DNA of 64,000 bases. It comes from Bacteroidales bacterium UBA3297. GTDB lineage: Bacteria; Bacteroidota; Bacteroidia; Bacteroidales; Paludibacteraceae. The DNA is taken from positions 56,553 to 120,552 of the forward strand of contig DETD01000004.1 of NCBI GenBank assembly GCA_002362105.1, given 5' to 3'. Positions within the stretch are counted from its first letter, which is position 1. Each line of letters begins with the position of its first letter. Shown one piece after another: positions 1 through 9,007 of this stretch. The notes under the pieces were generated by a model. It saw only the letters and a program-made list of their open reading frames with translations. It made no database searches and was not told the DNA's origin. A program made the translations under genes and the position numbers.

Positions 1-836
1 TCGTTGAAACCGCCGATGTTGTATGTTTCAGCAATCTTACCGTTGTGGAAAATCACGTCAATGGCACGGGCATGGTCTTCAACAAACAACCAGTCGCGCA
101 CATTCTCGCCCTTACCATAAACAGGAAGAGGCTTGCGGTTGCGGATATTGTTGATGAACAAAGGAATCAACTTCTCTGGAAACTGGTATGGGCCATAGTT
201 GTTCGAGCAGTTGGTAACGATTGTCGGCATGCCATACGTGTCGTGGAACGCACGTACAAAGTGGTCTGAGCTGGCCTTAGAAGCCGAATATGGGCTATGA
301 GGGGTATATTTGGTCGTCTCGTAGAAGAAGTCGGTTCCATAAGCCAAGTGGTGCTCCGAGCTTGAAGCTGTGGTAGTGAAAGGAGGCTTTACGCCTTCCG
401 GATTCGACATCTTCAAAGCGCCATACACCTCGTCGGTCGAGATGTGGTAGAAACGCTTCCCTTCGTAGTTAGGCTCCCAATACTCTTTTGCTGCCTGCAA
501 CAACGAAAGCGTACCCATTACGTTGGTTTGTGCAAACGTGAACGGATCCTTAATACTTCTGTCGACATGGCTCTCGGCAGCCAAATGAATCACACCGTCA
601 ACATTGTACTGCTTGAAGATTTCCCTCATCTTCTCGAAGTCACAAATGTCGGCCTTAATAAAGACGTAATTCGGCTTATCTTCAATATCCTTCAAATTAG
701 CCAAATTACCTGCATATGTTAATTTATCGATATTGATAATACGATAATCAGAATACTTGTTTACAAAAAGACGAACCACATGGCTGCCAATAAAACCAGC
801 ACCACCCGTGATTATTATACTTCTTTTGAACTGCAT
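1..836 (-). CDS. rfbB: dTDP-glucose 4,6-dehydratase, C-terminus cut off by the window edge
   Basis: Converts dTDP-glucose to dTDP-4-keto-6-deoxyglucose, the second step of the dTDP-L-rhamnose pathway for surface polysaccharide, in the cytoplasm. The 278 visible residues start MQFKRSIIITGG. They carry the NAD-binding glycine motif GGAGFIGS (about residues 11-18), the STDEVYG segment with the catalytic Thr-Asp-Glu, and the YSASKAS motif with the SDR Tyr and Lys. The frame is still open at base 1 (reading NIGGFN), so it continues beyond the window; full-length family members are about 350-380 residues. A TAATTTTG promoter element lies about 40 bases before the ATG. Other rhamnose genes are presumably to the left. 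Identification is firm. Confidence 0.95.
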   Translation of the reverse strand, partial: MQFKRSIIITGGAGFIGSHVVRLFVNKYSDYRIINIDKLTYAGNLANLKDIEDKPNYVFIKADICDFEKMREIFKQYNVDGVIHLAAESHVDRSIKDPFTFAQTNVMGTLSLLQAAKEYWEPNYEGKRFYHISTDEVYGALKMSNPEGVKPPFTTTASSSEHHLAYGTDFFYETTKYTPHSPYSASKASSDHFVRAFHDTYGMPTIVTNCSNNYGPYQFPEKLIPLFINNIRNRKPLPVYGKGENVRDWLFVEDHARAIDVIFHNGKIAETYNIGGFN

Positions 837-872
837 TTTATAGAAATTTAAATTTATACAGATATATTCCTT

Positions 873-880
873 CAAAATTA
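873..880 (-). promoter_or_regulatory. Bacteroidota -7 promoter element for rfbB
   Basis: TAATTTTG on the minus strand matches the TAnnTTTG consensus, 36 bases before the rfbB ATG. No clear -33 TTTG is seen. Confidence 0.55.
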
Positions 881-924
881 CATATTTTTTGCATTATTAG
901 CCAAAAAACAGAGGCGATTTTAAG

Positions 925-958
925 GAACAAAAAAGGAGAGAGTGCTACCACCCTCCCC
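925..958 (-). terminator. Probable terminator after the aspartate kinase gene
   Basis: On the minus strand GGGGAG pairs with CTCTCC (one G-U pair) across a long loop and is followed by TTTTTTG. It lies 25 bases past the aspartate kinase stop. The stem is short, so confidence is moderate. Confidence 0.5.
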
Positions 959-982
959 TTATATATTCCGCATTTCTGCTAA

Positions 983-2377
983 TTACGCTTCGAAATGATT
1001 AACACACAACGCCTCGTTCAGAGCAATAACAGCCTGCCCGTACTTCTCACGATCGACTACAAACTGCATATTCACCTGACGCAAAGACTGGCCAAAGCTT
1101 ACGATATTGATATCGTTGTCGCTCAACGCTTTTGCCGCACGGTAAAGGAAGCCCGGATGAGCAATGTTTGAGCCCATACAGCAAACCAAAGCCACTTTCT
1201 TCACGGTCACCTTATAGAACACGCTGCTCAACTCATCAATCAGCGGCTGCGCATAAGGCTTGTCGTTAATAATCATTGTAATACTGTTGGCATTTGTTGA
1301 CTTCAAGATATAGCTGACATTGTGCTTTGCAAAAATTTCCATGATACGGAGGTCAAAACCAACCTCACCCACCATCATTGGGTCGTGCACATCAACAGCC
1401 AACACTTTGTCGGTACCACTGACAATCTCGATCTTTGCCTTTGGAGACACATAGTCGCGGCTGATAAGGGTACCCGGATTTTCAGGGTCGAACGTGTTCT
1501 TGATGCGGATATTGATACCAGCTCTCTCCAATGGCTTAGAAGCCTTAGGGTGAATAGCCTCCATACCCACATCGGCCAACTGGTCGGCAACCATAAAGTT
1601 GGTATTGCCCACCAGAATAGACTTGTCGGTACCCACCAATTTAGGGTCGGCACTACTCAAGTGGAATTCCTTATGGATAATAGCCTCATCGGCTTTAACA
1701 ACAACGGCAATTTTGCTGAAGGTAATTTCAGAGTAACCACGGTCAAACTCACGCATAATGCCTTCAATGCCCTTAGTATAGCCAGTAGCTACACACAACG
1801 TCTTGCTGAAGTCAACATTTTTGAATTCCTTCTCAATACGCTGGTCAATGGTCAGGCACTCAGAATCGTCGAAACCACACAAATCAACAAATGTAGCATC
1901 GATTCCGTTGTTCTTCAAAATATTCACAGAATTGAACGCTGAATGGGCCTCACCGAGGGAAGCCAAAATTTCGCGCGCTGCCAAATAAATGTTCTTATTG
2001 TTCAAGTAACCAGAAGCAGCAACTTTGTGCATGCTGAGCAGGTAGTTCTTGGCAGTTTCAATTCTGTTCTTGATAAAGGCATCGGCCTCGGCCTGGTTCA
2101 AGCCAATGCTTTCGAAAGTGCGGTTCAACTGAATCAGCTTTTCGCACAAATCGTCGAGGTGTTTAGAATAGTCTTCGTTGTTTACGAATTTCACATATAC
2201 ACCAGGTTCGCCAGTCTTCTTGTGTTCCAGCAACCAGTTTGTTACGCCTCCATAGGCCGACACAACAAAAATACGGTTATAGAGTTCTGACTTGGAACGC
2301 TTTCCCAAAATGATGTTGTTCAACACATCACCGAACTGGGTCATCGAGGTTCCACCTATCTTTTCTACGGTTAACAT
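983..2377 (-). CDS. Aspartate kinase, monofunctional, ACT-domain type
   Basis: Phosphorylates aspartate as the first step to lysine, threonine and methionine. The N-terminal amino-acid-kinase domain begins with VEKIGGTSM and includes the DRGYSEITFS nucleotide/substrate segment. The last roughly 150 residues form paired ACT-like domains (VLAVDVHDPMMVGEVGFD, then VALVCCMGSNIAHPG). The VEKIGGTSM opening, rather than KFGGTSV, resembles the divergent Ask subfamily known from ectoine clusters and Bacteroidota. An upstream in-frame ATG at 2398 exists, but the -7 promoter element sits right against it, so transcription would begin at or past it. I therefore start at the second ATG (464 residues), which also fits the family N-terminus. 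Single-gene unit with its own promoter and terminator. Confidence 0.85.
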   Translation of the reverse strand: MLTVEKIGGTSMTQFGDVLNNIILGKRSKSELYNRIFVVSAYGGVTNWLLEHKKTGEPGVYVKFVNNEDYSKHLDDLCEKLIQLNRTFESIGLNQAEADAFIKNRIETAKNYLLSMHKVAASGYLNNKNIYLAAREILASLGEAHSAFNSVNILKNNGIDATFVDLCGFDDSECLTIDQRIEKEFKNVDFSKTLCVATGYTKGIEGIMREFDRGYSEITFSKIAVVVKADEAIIHKEFHLSSADPKLVGTDKSILVGNTNFMVADQLADVGMEAIHPKASKPLERAGINIRIKNTFDPENPGTLISRDYVSPKAKIEIVSGTDKVLAVDVHDPMMVGEVGFDLRIMEIFAKHNVSYILKSTNANSITMIINDKPYAQPLIDELSSVFYKVTVKKVALVCCMGSNIAHPGFLYRAAKALSDNDINIVSFGQSLRQVNMQFVVDREKYGQAVIALNEALCVNHFEA

Positions 2378-2399
2378 TTGTTTCTTTTTAAAATTCATG

Positions 2400-2407
2400 C
2401 GAAATTA
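2400..2407 (-). promoter_or_regulatory. -7 promoter element for aspartate kinase
   Basis: TAATTTCG on the minus strand is a one-mismatch version of TAnnTTTG. It ends two bases before the first possible ATG (2398) and so argues for the internal ATG at 2377. Possible -33 TTTG elements lie at 2423-2426 or 2432-2435, inside the preceding terminator. Confidence 0.45.
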
Positions 2408-2423
2408 CAAAAAGCACGGCAAC

Positions 2424-2463
2424 AAAAAAAGCAAATGACAGAAATATACATTCTGTCATTTGC
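2424..2463 (-). terminator. Strong terminator of the gyrA-TPR operon
   Basis: A perfect 13-base inverted repeat (2431-2443 with 2451-2463, arms GCAAATGACAGAA) with a 7-base loop is followed on the minus strand by seven T. It lies 26 bases past the TPR gene stop. Confidence 0.9.
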
Positions 2464-2488
2464 TTTATAATGAATGGAGAACTACCGA

Positions 2489-3703
2489 TTAGAGTGAGTT
2501 TCTCAAATTCTGAATCTCTTTGTACTTATCGGCCTTTTTAAGACGGTTGTACACAATACCCAACCAGTAGAGGTTGTCCTTGTTTGGCTTTTCGTACATA
2601 GCCTTTGCCTTTTCCAAGTACTCTTCTGCCTTTCTGTAGGTGTCTTCAGCAGCTGTACGTGCCTTTTTCCAAGCAGCGTCAGACTTAATCTTGTCAGCCT
2701 TTTGGTCTTCGTCGACAGCCATTGCGCAATAAGTTACGCCAACACCCTCAACAGACTCCACCTTGTTGGCATTGATGCTACAAGCTTTCTGGTAGAGGTT
2801 CAAAGCCTCGGCAAAGTTCTTGTCTGACAAATAAATGCTGGCCTTTACGTTGAGGTATTCAACATCTTTAGGATTAGCAGCAATAGCATTGTCGAGATAG
2901 TTCATAGCCTCTTGCTTCTTACCATGGTCAATGTAGTAGTTAACCTGCTTACCAATCATATAAGAGTTGGTAGGATACTTCTTCAAGCCCTCTTCCAAAA
3001 TTTCGAGCGACTTGGCAGTATCTTTTTCAGCCTGCAAAGCGTCGACCATCCATTCGTAAATGGTTGCGCCCTTGTAGTAGTTGGCATCCTTCAATTCAGA
3101 CATGTACTTGATGGCCTTCTTGTTGTCTTTGTTCAACAATGCGGCATTGATAGCCAAGAACTGAACTGTGTTGTAAGTAGTGTCAACTGGTTCCTCACGC
3201 ATAATTGAGCAGTTAGGGATGCTCATATAGCCTTCGAACAACATCAACGCAGCCTTGTAATTGCTTTGCTGGAGGGCAGTATAACCATCGGCAATCAATG
3301 GGTCCTGCAATTCCTTGAACGACTTTTTGATTTCCTTGTCGTACTTGTCAGTAGTCTTACCCTTAGCGTCCGGAACCTGTTCAAGTTCGGCAGCATTGGT
3401 ATAACAGTTGACCGCAGTGAACAAGCTGGTAGTCATTAACTTCTCGTCGTATGGCTGGTTAAGCAGCTTCTTCTTAACCTCAGCGTTGTAAATAGCTTTG
3501 TAAACCTTACCGGCAACCACATAAGTGTTAGGGTCGCTAGAGGTCTCTTCGTTTGACATAGCCGCATCGATAGAAGTCTTAGCCTCAACCAAGTCAACTG
3601 GTTCAATCAAGGCGTTCTTTGCCTTACCAACCATCTTCTTCTGAGAGAAGCCTGATGCTGCAACTGCAAGCACCATACATGTTAATGCAATTCTTTTTTT
3701 CAT
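2489..3703 (-). CDS. Secreted or periplasmic tetratricopeptide-repeat protein
   Basis: 404 residues with a clear signal peptide (MKKRIALTCMVLAVAASGFSQ, cut near residue 21). The rest is helical TPR-like sequence. The best repeat is ANPKDVEYLNVKASIYLSDK followed by FAEALNLYQKACSINAN, at about residues 276-312. The C-terminal part is rich in Lys, Ala and Glu. TPR proteins act as protein-binding scaffolds; the partner is unknown. It begins 11 bases after the gyrA stop, has no promoter of its own and shares gyrA's terminator, so the two are very likely cotranscribed. The exact role cannot be read from the sequence. Confidence 0.8.
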   Translation of the reverse strand: MKKRIALTCMVLAVAASGFSQKKMVGKAKNALIEPVDLVEAKTSIDAAMSNEETSSDPNTYVVAGKVYKAIYNAEVKKKLLNQPYDEKLMTTSLFTAVNCYTNAAELEQVPDAKGKTTDKYDKEIKKSFKELQDPLIADGYTALQQSNYKAALMLFEGYMSIPNCSIMREEPVDTTYNTVQFLAINAALLNKDNKKAIKYMSELKDANYYKGATIYEWMVDALQAEKDTAKSLEILEEGLKKYPTNSYMIGKQVNYYIDHGKKQEAMNYLDNAIAANPKDVEYLNVKASIYLSDKNFAEALNLYQKACSINANKVESVEGVGVTYCAMAVDEDQKADKIKSDAAWKKARTAAEDTYRKAEEYLEKAKAMYEKPNKDNLYWLGIVYNRLKKADKYKEIQNLRNSL

Positions 3704-3714
3704 TATGTTGTTAA

Positions 3715-6270
3715 TTAATTGTTGTTATCAGTATTTGGTTCTGCAGCGCCGTTTTCCTCTGGTGTAGCAGTTCCTTCTACATTCTCGTTGTTCTGTTCCA
3801 GTTCATCCTCTTCTTCCGGATCGGCATGCTCCACTACACAAGCAGAAGCAATTTCGTCGTTACGCTTAGTCAGATTAATCAGACGAACACCCTGTGTGCC
3901 TCTGCCCATAACACGGACATCGGTCATAGCCAAACGGATTGCGATACCCGACTTATTGATAATCATAACATCGTTCTCGTCAACCACGTTCTTGATGGCA
4001 ATAAGTTTGCCGGTCTTGTCGCTAATGCCAAGCGTCTTGACACCCTTACCGCCACGGTTGGTAACACGGTAGTCTTCAATCATGCTGCGTTTGCCGTATC
4101 CCTTCTCAGAAATAACGAGGATAGACTCTTTAGTGGCGTCTGATACAGAAATCATGCCAACTACCTCGTCATCGCCCTCGTCGAGCTTGATACCGCGAAC
4201 ACCGGTCGAAGTTCTACCCATAGAGCGAACGGTTTCCTCATTGAAGCGGATTGCACGTCCGTTCTTGTTAGCCAGAATAATCTCTTGCTTGCCGTCGGTC
4301 AACAATACGTCAACCAACTCGTCGCCCTCGTTCAGGTTGATAGCGTTAACACCCTTAGCGCGGACATTCTGGTAAGCAGACAACTGGGTCTTCTTAATAA
4401 TACCCTGCTTGGTGCAGAAGATGAGATAGTGTGAATTATTGAACTCTTCGTCGTTCAGAGAGCGCACCTTGATGCAAGTATCGACCTTATCGTCAGGCTC
4501 GATGCTCAACAAATTCTGGATAGCCCTACCCTTTCCGTTCTTTTCTGCTTCAGGAAGCTCGTAAACACGCAACCAGTAGCAGCGTCCCTTGCGGGTAAAG
4601 AACATAAGCATATTCCTCATCGACGCATGATAGATGCTTTCGATAAAGTCGGCATCGCGCGAGCTGCTACCACGTGAACCTACGCCACCGCGGCCCTGGC
4701 TTCTGAATTCAGACAACTTGGTCGACTTAATGTAACCGAGGTGTGAGATGGTGATAACCATATCGTCGTCAGCGACGAAGTCCTCTTCACTCATTTCACT
4801 AGCATCTGGTCTGATTTCAGTCTTACGCTCGTCACCGAACTTAGCCTTCATTTCGTTAAGTTCATCCTTAACGATGCCCATACGCATCTCGAAGCTAGCC
4901 AGCACCTGATTGTAGTAGTCGATCTTCTTCATCAACTCGTCGTACTCGTTATGGAGCTTGTTGACATTCAGGTTAACCAAAGCAGCCAGACGCATCTGAA
5001 CAATAGCATCAGCCTGTATTTCGTCGAAATCGAAGCGCTTCATCAAGCCCTGTTTGGCCATATCGGTGGTTTCAGAAGCCCTGATGATGTGTACAACCTC
5101 GTCAATATTATCGGTAGCGACAATCAAAGCCTCTAAAATGTGGGCTCTTTCCTGCGCCTTGCGAAGTTCGTATTTGGTTCTACGGGTAATGACATCGTGA
5201 CGGAACTTGACGAATTCGGCAATAAGTTCCTTCATGTTCAACAGCTTCGGACGACCGTTTACCAATGCGATGTTGTTAACATTGAAAGCGTACTCCAACT
5301 GCGAGAACTTGAAAAGCTTGTTCAACAAGACATTCGAATTGCAATCTCTCTTCACTTCAATCACAATTCGCATACCATCCTTGTCCGACTCGTCGTTGAT
5401 ATAGGCAATACCCTCAATCTTCTTATCCTTGGCCATTTCGCTTATCGACTCGATAAGCTCTTTTTTATTGACCATGTAAGGGATTTCGGAAATGATAATC
5501 TTTTCACGTCCCGATTCGTCAGTCTCGATATTGGCCTTAGAGCGTATAACGATACGTCCACGGCCTGTAGCAAACGCCTCGCGGATGCCAGCCATACCCA
5601 TAATGATACCACCGGTAGGGAAATCAGGCGCCTTGATGTACTTCATCAGTTCATCGATGGTGATATCGTTATTGTCGATATATGCCACACAGGCGTCGAC
5701 AGCCTCGCCCAAGTTATGAGGGGCCATGTTGGTAGCCATACCTACGGCAATACCCGACGAACCATTGACAATAAGCTGCGGAATCTTCGTTGGCATAACA
5801 GTCGGTTCCCAGTTCTCTTCGTCGTAGGTACGCTGCATGTCTACGGTTTCCTTTTCAAGGTCAGCCATTACCTCTTCCGCTATCTTCTGAAGCTTCGCCT
5901 CAGTATAACGCATAGCAGCCGGAGAGTCGCCGTCGACCGAACCGAAGTTACCCTGGCCGAACACCAACGGATAACGGAGGATCCATTCCTGGCCCATACG
6001 GACCAATGTGCCATAAACAGAAGAGTCGCCATGTGGGTGATATTTACCGAGTACATCACCAACAACACGGGCCGACTTCTTGGTTTGTTTGGAATACGTC
6101 AAACCCAGTTCATTCATACCGTAAAGGACACGGCGGTGAACCGGCTTGAAACCGTCTCGAACATCAGGAAGAGCACGCGATACGATAACAGACATCGAAT
6201 AATCGATGTACGAAGACCGCATTTCTTCTTCAATGTTGACCTTTTTAATTCTATCTTGTATGTCTTCCAT
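3715..6270 (-). CDS. gyrA: DNA gyrase subunit A
   Basis: Breakage-reunion subunit of DNA gyrase, which with GyrB introduces negative supercoils. 851 residues, full length. The catalytic tyrosine is Tyr122 in AAMRYTE. The quinolone-resistance region reads HPHGDSSVYGTLVR, so Ser83 is the usual sensitive residue while the position equivalent to E. coli Asp87 is Gly. The GyrA-box QGRGGVGSRG lies at about residue 525, and six C-terminal beta-pinwheel repeats follow (for example GRAIRFNEETVRSMGR). The C-terminus is an acidic tail rich in Glu and Asn. First gene of a two-gene unit with the TPR protein. No clear TAnnTTTG promoter was found in the 150 bases upstream. Confidence 0.98.
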   Translation of the reverse strand: MEDIQDRIKKVNIEEEMRSSYIDYSMSVIVSRALPDVRDGFKPVHRRVLYGMNELGLTYSKQTKKSARVVGDVLGKYHPHGDSSVYGTLVRMGQEWILRYPLVFGQGNFGSVDGDSPAAMRYTEAKLQKIAEEVMADLEKETVDMQRTYDEENWEPTVMPTKIPQLIVNGSSGIAVGMATNMAPHNLGEAVDACVAYIDNNDITIDELMKYIKAPDFPTGGIIMGMAGIREAFATGRGRIVIRSKANIETDESGREKIIISEIPYMVNKKELIESISEMAKDKKIEGIAYINDESDKDGMRIVIEVKRDCNSNVLLNKLFKFSQLEYAFNVNNIALVNGRPKLLNMKELIAEFVKFRHDVITRRTKYELRKAQERAHILEALIVATDNIDEVVHIIRASETTDMAKQGLMKRFDFDEIQADAIVQMRLAALVNLNVNKLHNEYDELMKKIDYYNQVLASFEMRMGIVKDELNEMKAKFGDERKTEIRPDASEMSEEDFVADDDMVITISHLGYIKSTKLSEFRSQGRGGVGSRGSSSRDADFIESIYHASMRNMLMFFTRKGRCYWLRVYELPEAEKNGKGRAIQNLLSIEPDDKVDTCIKVRSLNDEEFNNSHYLIFCTKQGIIKKTQLSAYQNVRAKGVNAINLNEGDELVDVLLTDGKQEIILANKNGRAIRFNEETVRSMGRTSTGVRGIKLDEGDDEVVGMISVSDATKESILVISEKGYGKRSMIEDYRVTNRGGKGVKTLGISDKTGKLIAIKNVVDENDVMIINKSGIAIRLAMTDVRVMGRGTQGVRLINLTKRNDEIASACVVEHADPEEEDELEQNNENVEGTATPEENGAAEPNTDNNN

Positions 6271-6518
6271 TGAAAAAAACTATTTTCTCTAAAAATGCTC
6301 TAAATTACACTTTTTTTGCCATATAAGCAAGTTTTAGGCATTTTTCGACTATAGTCGGTAAGACACGCTAAACAGCGTATGGGCGAAAGAAAACGCGAAA
6401 TTTCGGAATTGGGCACAAAATGCCCCTTTTTGAAAAATTAAAAAGTCCGATAGTTGGACAATATATTTTTAAATACAAGAAAAAAAGTGTAACTTCACAC
6501 AAAAAAGGAAACAAGGAT

Positions 6519-7850
6519 ATGGATTGTGATACCAATTGGGTGAAAATAGAGACGAAAATAAAAGGAATGTTCGACAATTACCTGTCAAACAGCCAACTTG
6601 CCACAGCCAGCGGGATTGAGGTGGTTGGTCCTATGAGTGACGAGGATGTTGTCTTGTTCGGCAAATACATCAGAAGTCATTCTAATATTACCTCTATTGA
6701 CCTGAAAGCAGTCACAGACCTGACTTCAATCGACCACAACGCTTTCGAGAAGTGCAAGTCTCTAGAGCATGTCGTCCTGCCCCTGAGCATCAAGCGTATT
6801 GGCGACCATGCGTTCGACCAATGCGCCAACTTAAAAGAACAGGAGCTACCCGACACTATTGAAATTGTTGGCGACCGCTCTTTCAGCGGCTGCGAAAGCC
6901 TAGAAAGCATCAATATTCCGCAAAATGTGTCGTACATCGGCATTGGAGCCTTTTACGGCTGCTACAAACTTACAGACGTTAAGGTGGCACAAGGTAACAA
7001 CCGATACGAGAACCGCGGCGGCGTTCTTTTCGACAATGTAGACAAAACCCTCGTCAGATACATCCAAACCAAACAGTTGAAACAGGTCTTCACCACTCCA
7101 GAAGGCGTTGTGCACATAGGCAACTACGCTTTCGACGGGTGTAAGGGCCTCGTCTCTGTAATAGTAAGCGAAGGCTGTACCGACCTTGGCGAGCGCTCGT
7201 TTACCAAGTGCAACGAGCTCAAAAATATTTCACTTCCAGCTTCAATCGACAATCTCAACTACAACGCTTTCGACGACTGCGACGCCTTAGAAGAGATTAT
7301 TGTCGACCAACAGAATACCACCTATAAGGGTGTGCGGGGCGTACTCTATTCAAAAGACATGAAGACGCTCAAAATTTGTCCAAAGTCTAAAAAGAGCCCG
7401 TTCTTCTTCCCCGATTCGATAGAAATCATCGACGAAGGCGCCTTTTCCGGCTGTAAGAACATCAAATCGGTTGTTTTACCAAGCAAGATAAAGCAGATAA
7501 AAGCCAAGGCTTTCTACAACTGCGAGAAACTGGAATTTATAAACATACCCAACAGTCTGACCAACATAGGCGACTTTGGTTTTGCCAACTGTCACAACCT
7601 GAAAAAAGTGAGGGTCTACTCTTCAAACCCTCCAAAATGCGGCGTTAGTCCGTTCGCCAGTGTCGACCAGAAAAACTGCGTCATAACAGTTCCGGTAGAC
7701 GCAGAAATGGAATTTCGGAAAGATTATGGGTGGGATTCTTTTGATAATATAGAAGAATCTATTAATTTAACCATCGGATCCAACTTTACATTTATAAGAA
7801 GTATCGGACTCAAAGTAAAGCAATTCATTTTAACCCATTTCAACAAATAG
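6519..7850 (+). CDS. BspA-like leucine-rich-repeat (LRR_5) protein
   Basis: 443 residues made almost entirely of Treponema/BspA-type LRR units, for example IKRIGDHAFDQCANLKEQEL and IGIGAFYGCYKLTDVKV, about nine in all. It ends with a YSSNPPKCGVSPF...VTVPVDAEMEFRKDYGWDSF capping segment. No signal peptide is visible at the chosen start, so it may be cytoplasmic or exported by another route. An ATG at 6420 would add 33 residues. I prefer 6519 because a weak -7 element (TAACTTCA near 6490) and an A/G-rich stretch (AAGGAAACAAGGAT) directly precede it. LRR_5 proteins often mediate adhesion in Bacteroidota; here this is inference only. The following gene has the same capping segment. Confidence 0.8.
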   Translation: MDCDTNWVKIETKIKGMFDNYLSNSQLATASGIEVVGPMSDEDVVLFGKYIRSHSNITSIDLKAVTDLTSIDHNAFEKCKSLEHVVLPLSIKRIGDHAFDQCANLKEQELPDTIEIVGDRSFSGCESLESINIPQNVSYIGIGAFYGCYKLTDVKVAQGNNRYENRGGVLFDNVDKTLVRYIQTKQLKQVFTTPEGVVHIGNYAFDGCKGLVSVIVSEGCTDLGERSFTKCNELKNISLPASIDNLNYNAFDDCDALEEIIVDQQNTTYKGVRGVLYSKDMKTLKICPKSKKSPFFFPDSIEIIDEGAFSGCKNIKSVVLPSKIKQIKAKAFYNCEKLEFINIPNSLTNIGDFGFANCHNLKKVRVYSSNPPKCGVSPFASVDQKNCVITVPVDAEMEFRKDYGWDSFDNIEESINLTIGSNFTFIRSIGLKVKQFILTHFNK

Positions 7851-7880
7851 CGGAATAAACTACATACATTATTCATTTAC

Positions 7881-7888
7881 TCTACCTT
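7881..7888 (+). promoter_or_regulatory. Probable -7 element for the LysM gene
   Basis: TACCTTTA, one mismatch to TAnnTTTG, 15 bases before the ATG at 7904. Confidence 0.4.
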
Positions 7889-7903
7889 TATAAGAATAAG
7901 ATT

Positions 7904-8944
7904 ATGCGGAACATAGTTAAAAATACGATTTGTCTGTCGCTACTCCTATTAGGGAGTATAGATCCTGCATCTGCCGTTAAAGTCATTAACGGTAAGAAGT
8001 ATTTTTCATATATGGTGCAAACAGGCGAGACCATTGAAGGTCTGGCAAACGCATTCAAGGTTACCGTAGCCGAACTTGAAGAGAGGAACCCTTCTTTAAA
8101 AGACGGCATAAAGGGCGGCATGATTATCTCGGTACCAGTTAAAGAAGGTATGCTGGATGCCAATCTTCCTGAAATTTCCATTATAACCTATAAAGTTAAA
8201 CCTGGCGACACGCTGTTCTCTCTTGCAAAGAACAACAATTCGACGATTGAAGACATCATCCAACGAAACTCTGAAGAATTGGGCGATGGTATTCTGCGCG
8301 CTGGAAGTACCATTAAAATTGCAAAAAACAGTGGCGGACTTACCGGCAGCGAGGACAAGATAAGGGAAAAGAAAAAACAGGAGAAACTGCAGGCCGAATT
8401 AAGGCAGAAGGCGATTCAAGACAGCATCAACAGCTCAAAAAAGAACTACTGGCTTGAACCGTGGACCATTATCGACGTGAAGACGCCGGGCAGCATCGAC
8501 ACGCTGAAGAACGAAATGGAATGGCGGAAAATTACCCGCCTCAAGGTTATTGGAGCTGCGAATCTGGCCGATGCCGCCGTTATCGGAAAACGTATATTCG
8601 AGTTTGACCACATCAAGGCGCTAGACCTTCACGAGGCTGCTGGCATTACGAAACTTAGCACAAAAGTTTTCCAGGAGTGCGGAAGTTTGAAAGCCATTTC
8701 GCTGCCTAACACCATCGACAGCCTTGGCATTAATTCATTCTTAGGTTGTGGCGACAATCTGGAAGTCTTACGCATCTACTCGGTAAAACCTCCAAAATGT
8801 GGCGAGAAATCGTTTAATGGCATAAATTTTGATAAATGTACACTAGAGGTACCACAATCGGCGCTTTCGGCCTACCAAAGCGCGGCATTTTGGAAACTGT
8901 TTAAAAAGGTAACTGCTATTCCAACGGCTAGCAGCGATAAATAA
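7904..8944 (+). CDS. Exported LysM-repeat protein with a C-terminal LRR segment
   Basis: 346 residues. A signal peptide (RNIVKNTICLSLLLLGSIDPASA) is followed by two LysM peptidoglycan-binding domains. The first is YMVQTGETIEGLANAFKVTV (about residues 36-80) and the second YKVKPGDTLFSLAKNNNSTI (about 90-137). A Lys/Gln-rich helix and a single LRR_5-like unit with the cap YSVKPPKCGEKSFNG follow. The LysM domains suggest attachment to the cell wall in the periplasm. The cap matches that of the upstream LRR protein, so the two may be paralogues that recombined or that work together. Ends at a strong terminator. Confidence 0.8.
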   Translation: MRNIVKNTICLSLLLLGSIDPASAVKVINGKKYFSYMVQTGETIEGLANAFKVTVAELEERNPSLKDGIKGGMIISVPVKEGMLDANLPEISIITYKVKPGDTLFSLAKNNNSTIEDIIQRNSEELGDGILRAGSTIKIAKNSGGLTGSEDKIREKKKQEKLQAELRQKAIQDSINSSKKNYWLEPWTIIDVKTPGSIDTLKNEMEWRKITRLKVIGAANLADAAVIGKRIFEFDHIKALDLHEAAGITKLSTKVFQECGSLKAISLPNTIDSLGINSFLGCGDNLEVLRIYSVKPPKCGEKSFNGINFDKCTLEVPQSALSAYQSAAFWKLFKKVTAIPTASSDK

Positions 8945-8952
8945 ACTAGAAT

Positions 8953-8986
8953 AAAAGGCACCTCTCAAAAAGGTGCCTTTCATTTA
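8953..8986 (+). terminator. Terminator-like hairpin after the LysM gene
   Basis: AAAGGCACCT (8954-8963) pairs with AGGTGCCTTT (8971-8980), followed by CATTTAT. The next gene starts only 22 bases downstream, with no promoter element visible between. Confidence 0.75.
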
Positions 8987-9007
8987 TAAACACATAAAGA
9001 CAACACC

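Noticed and set aside
5140..6273. Open frame antisense to gyrA
   Set aside because: Same reason: gyrA is complete on the other strand and this frame has no recognisable domain.
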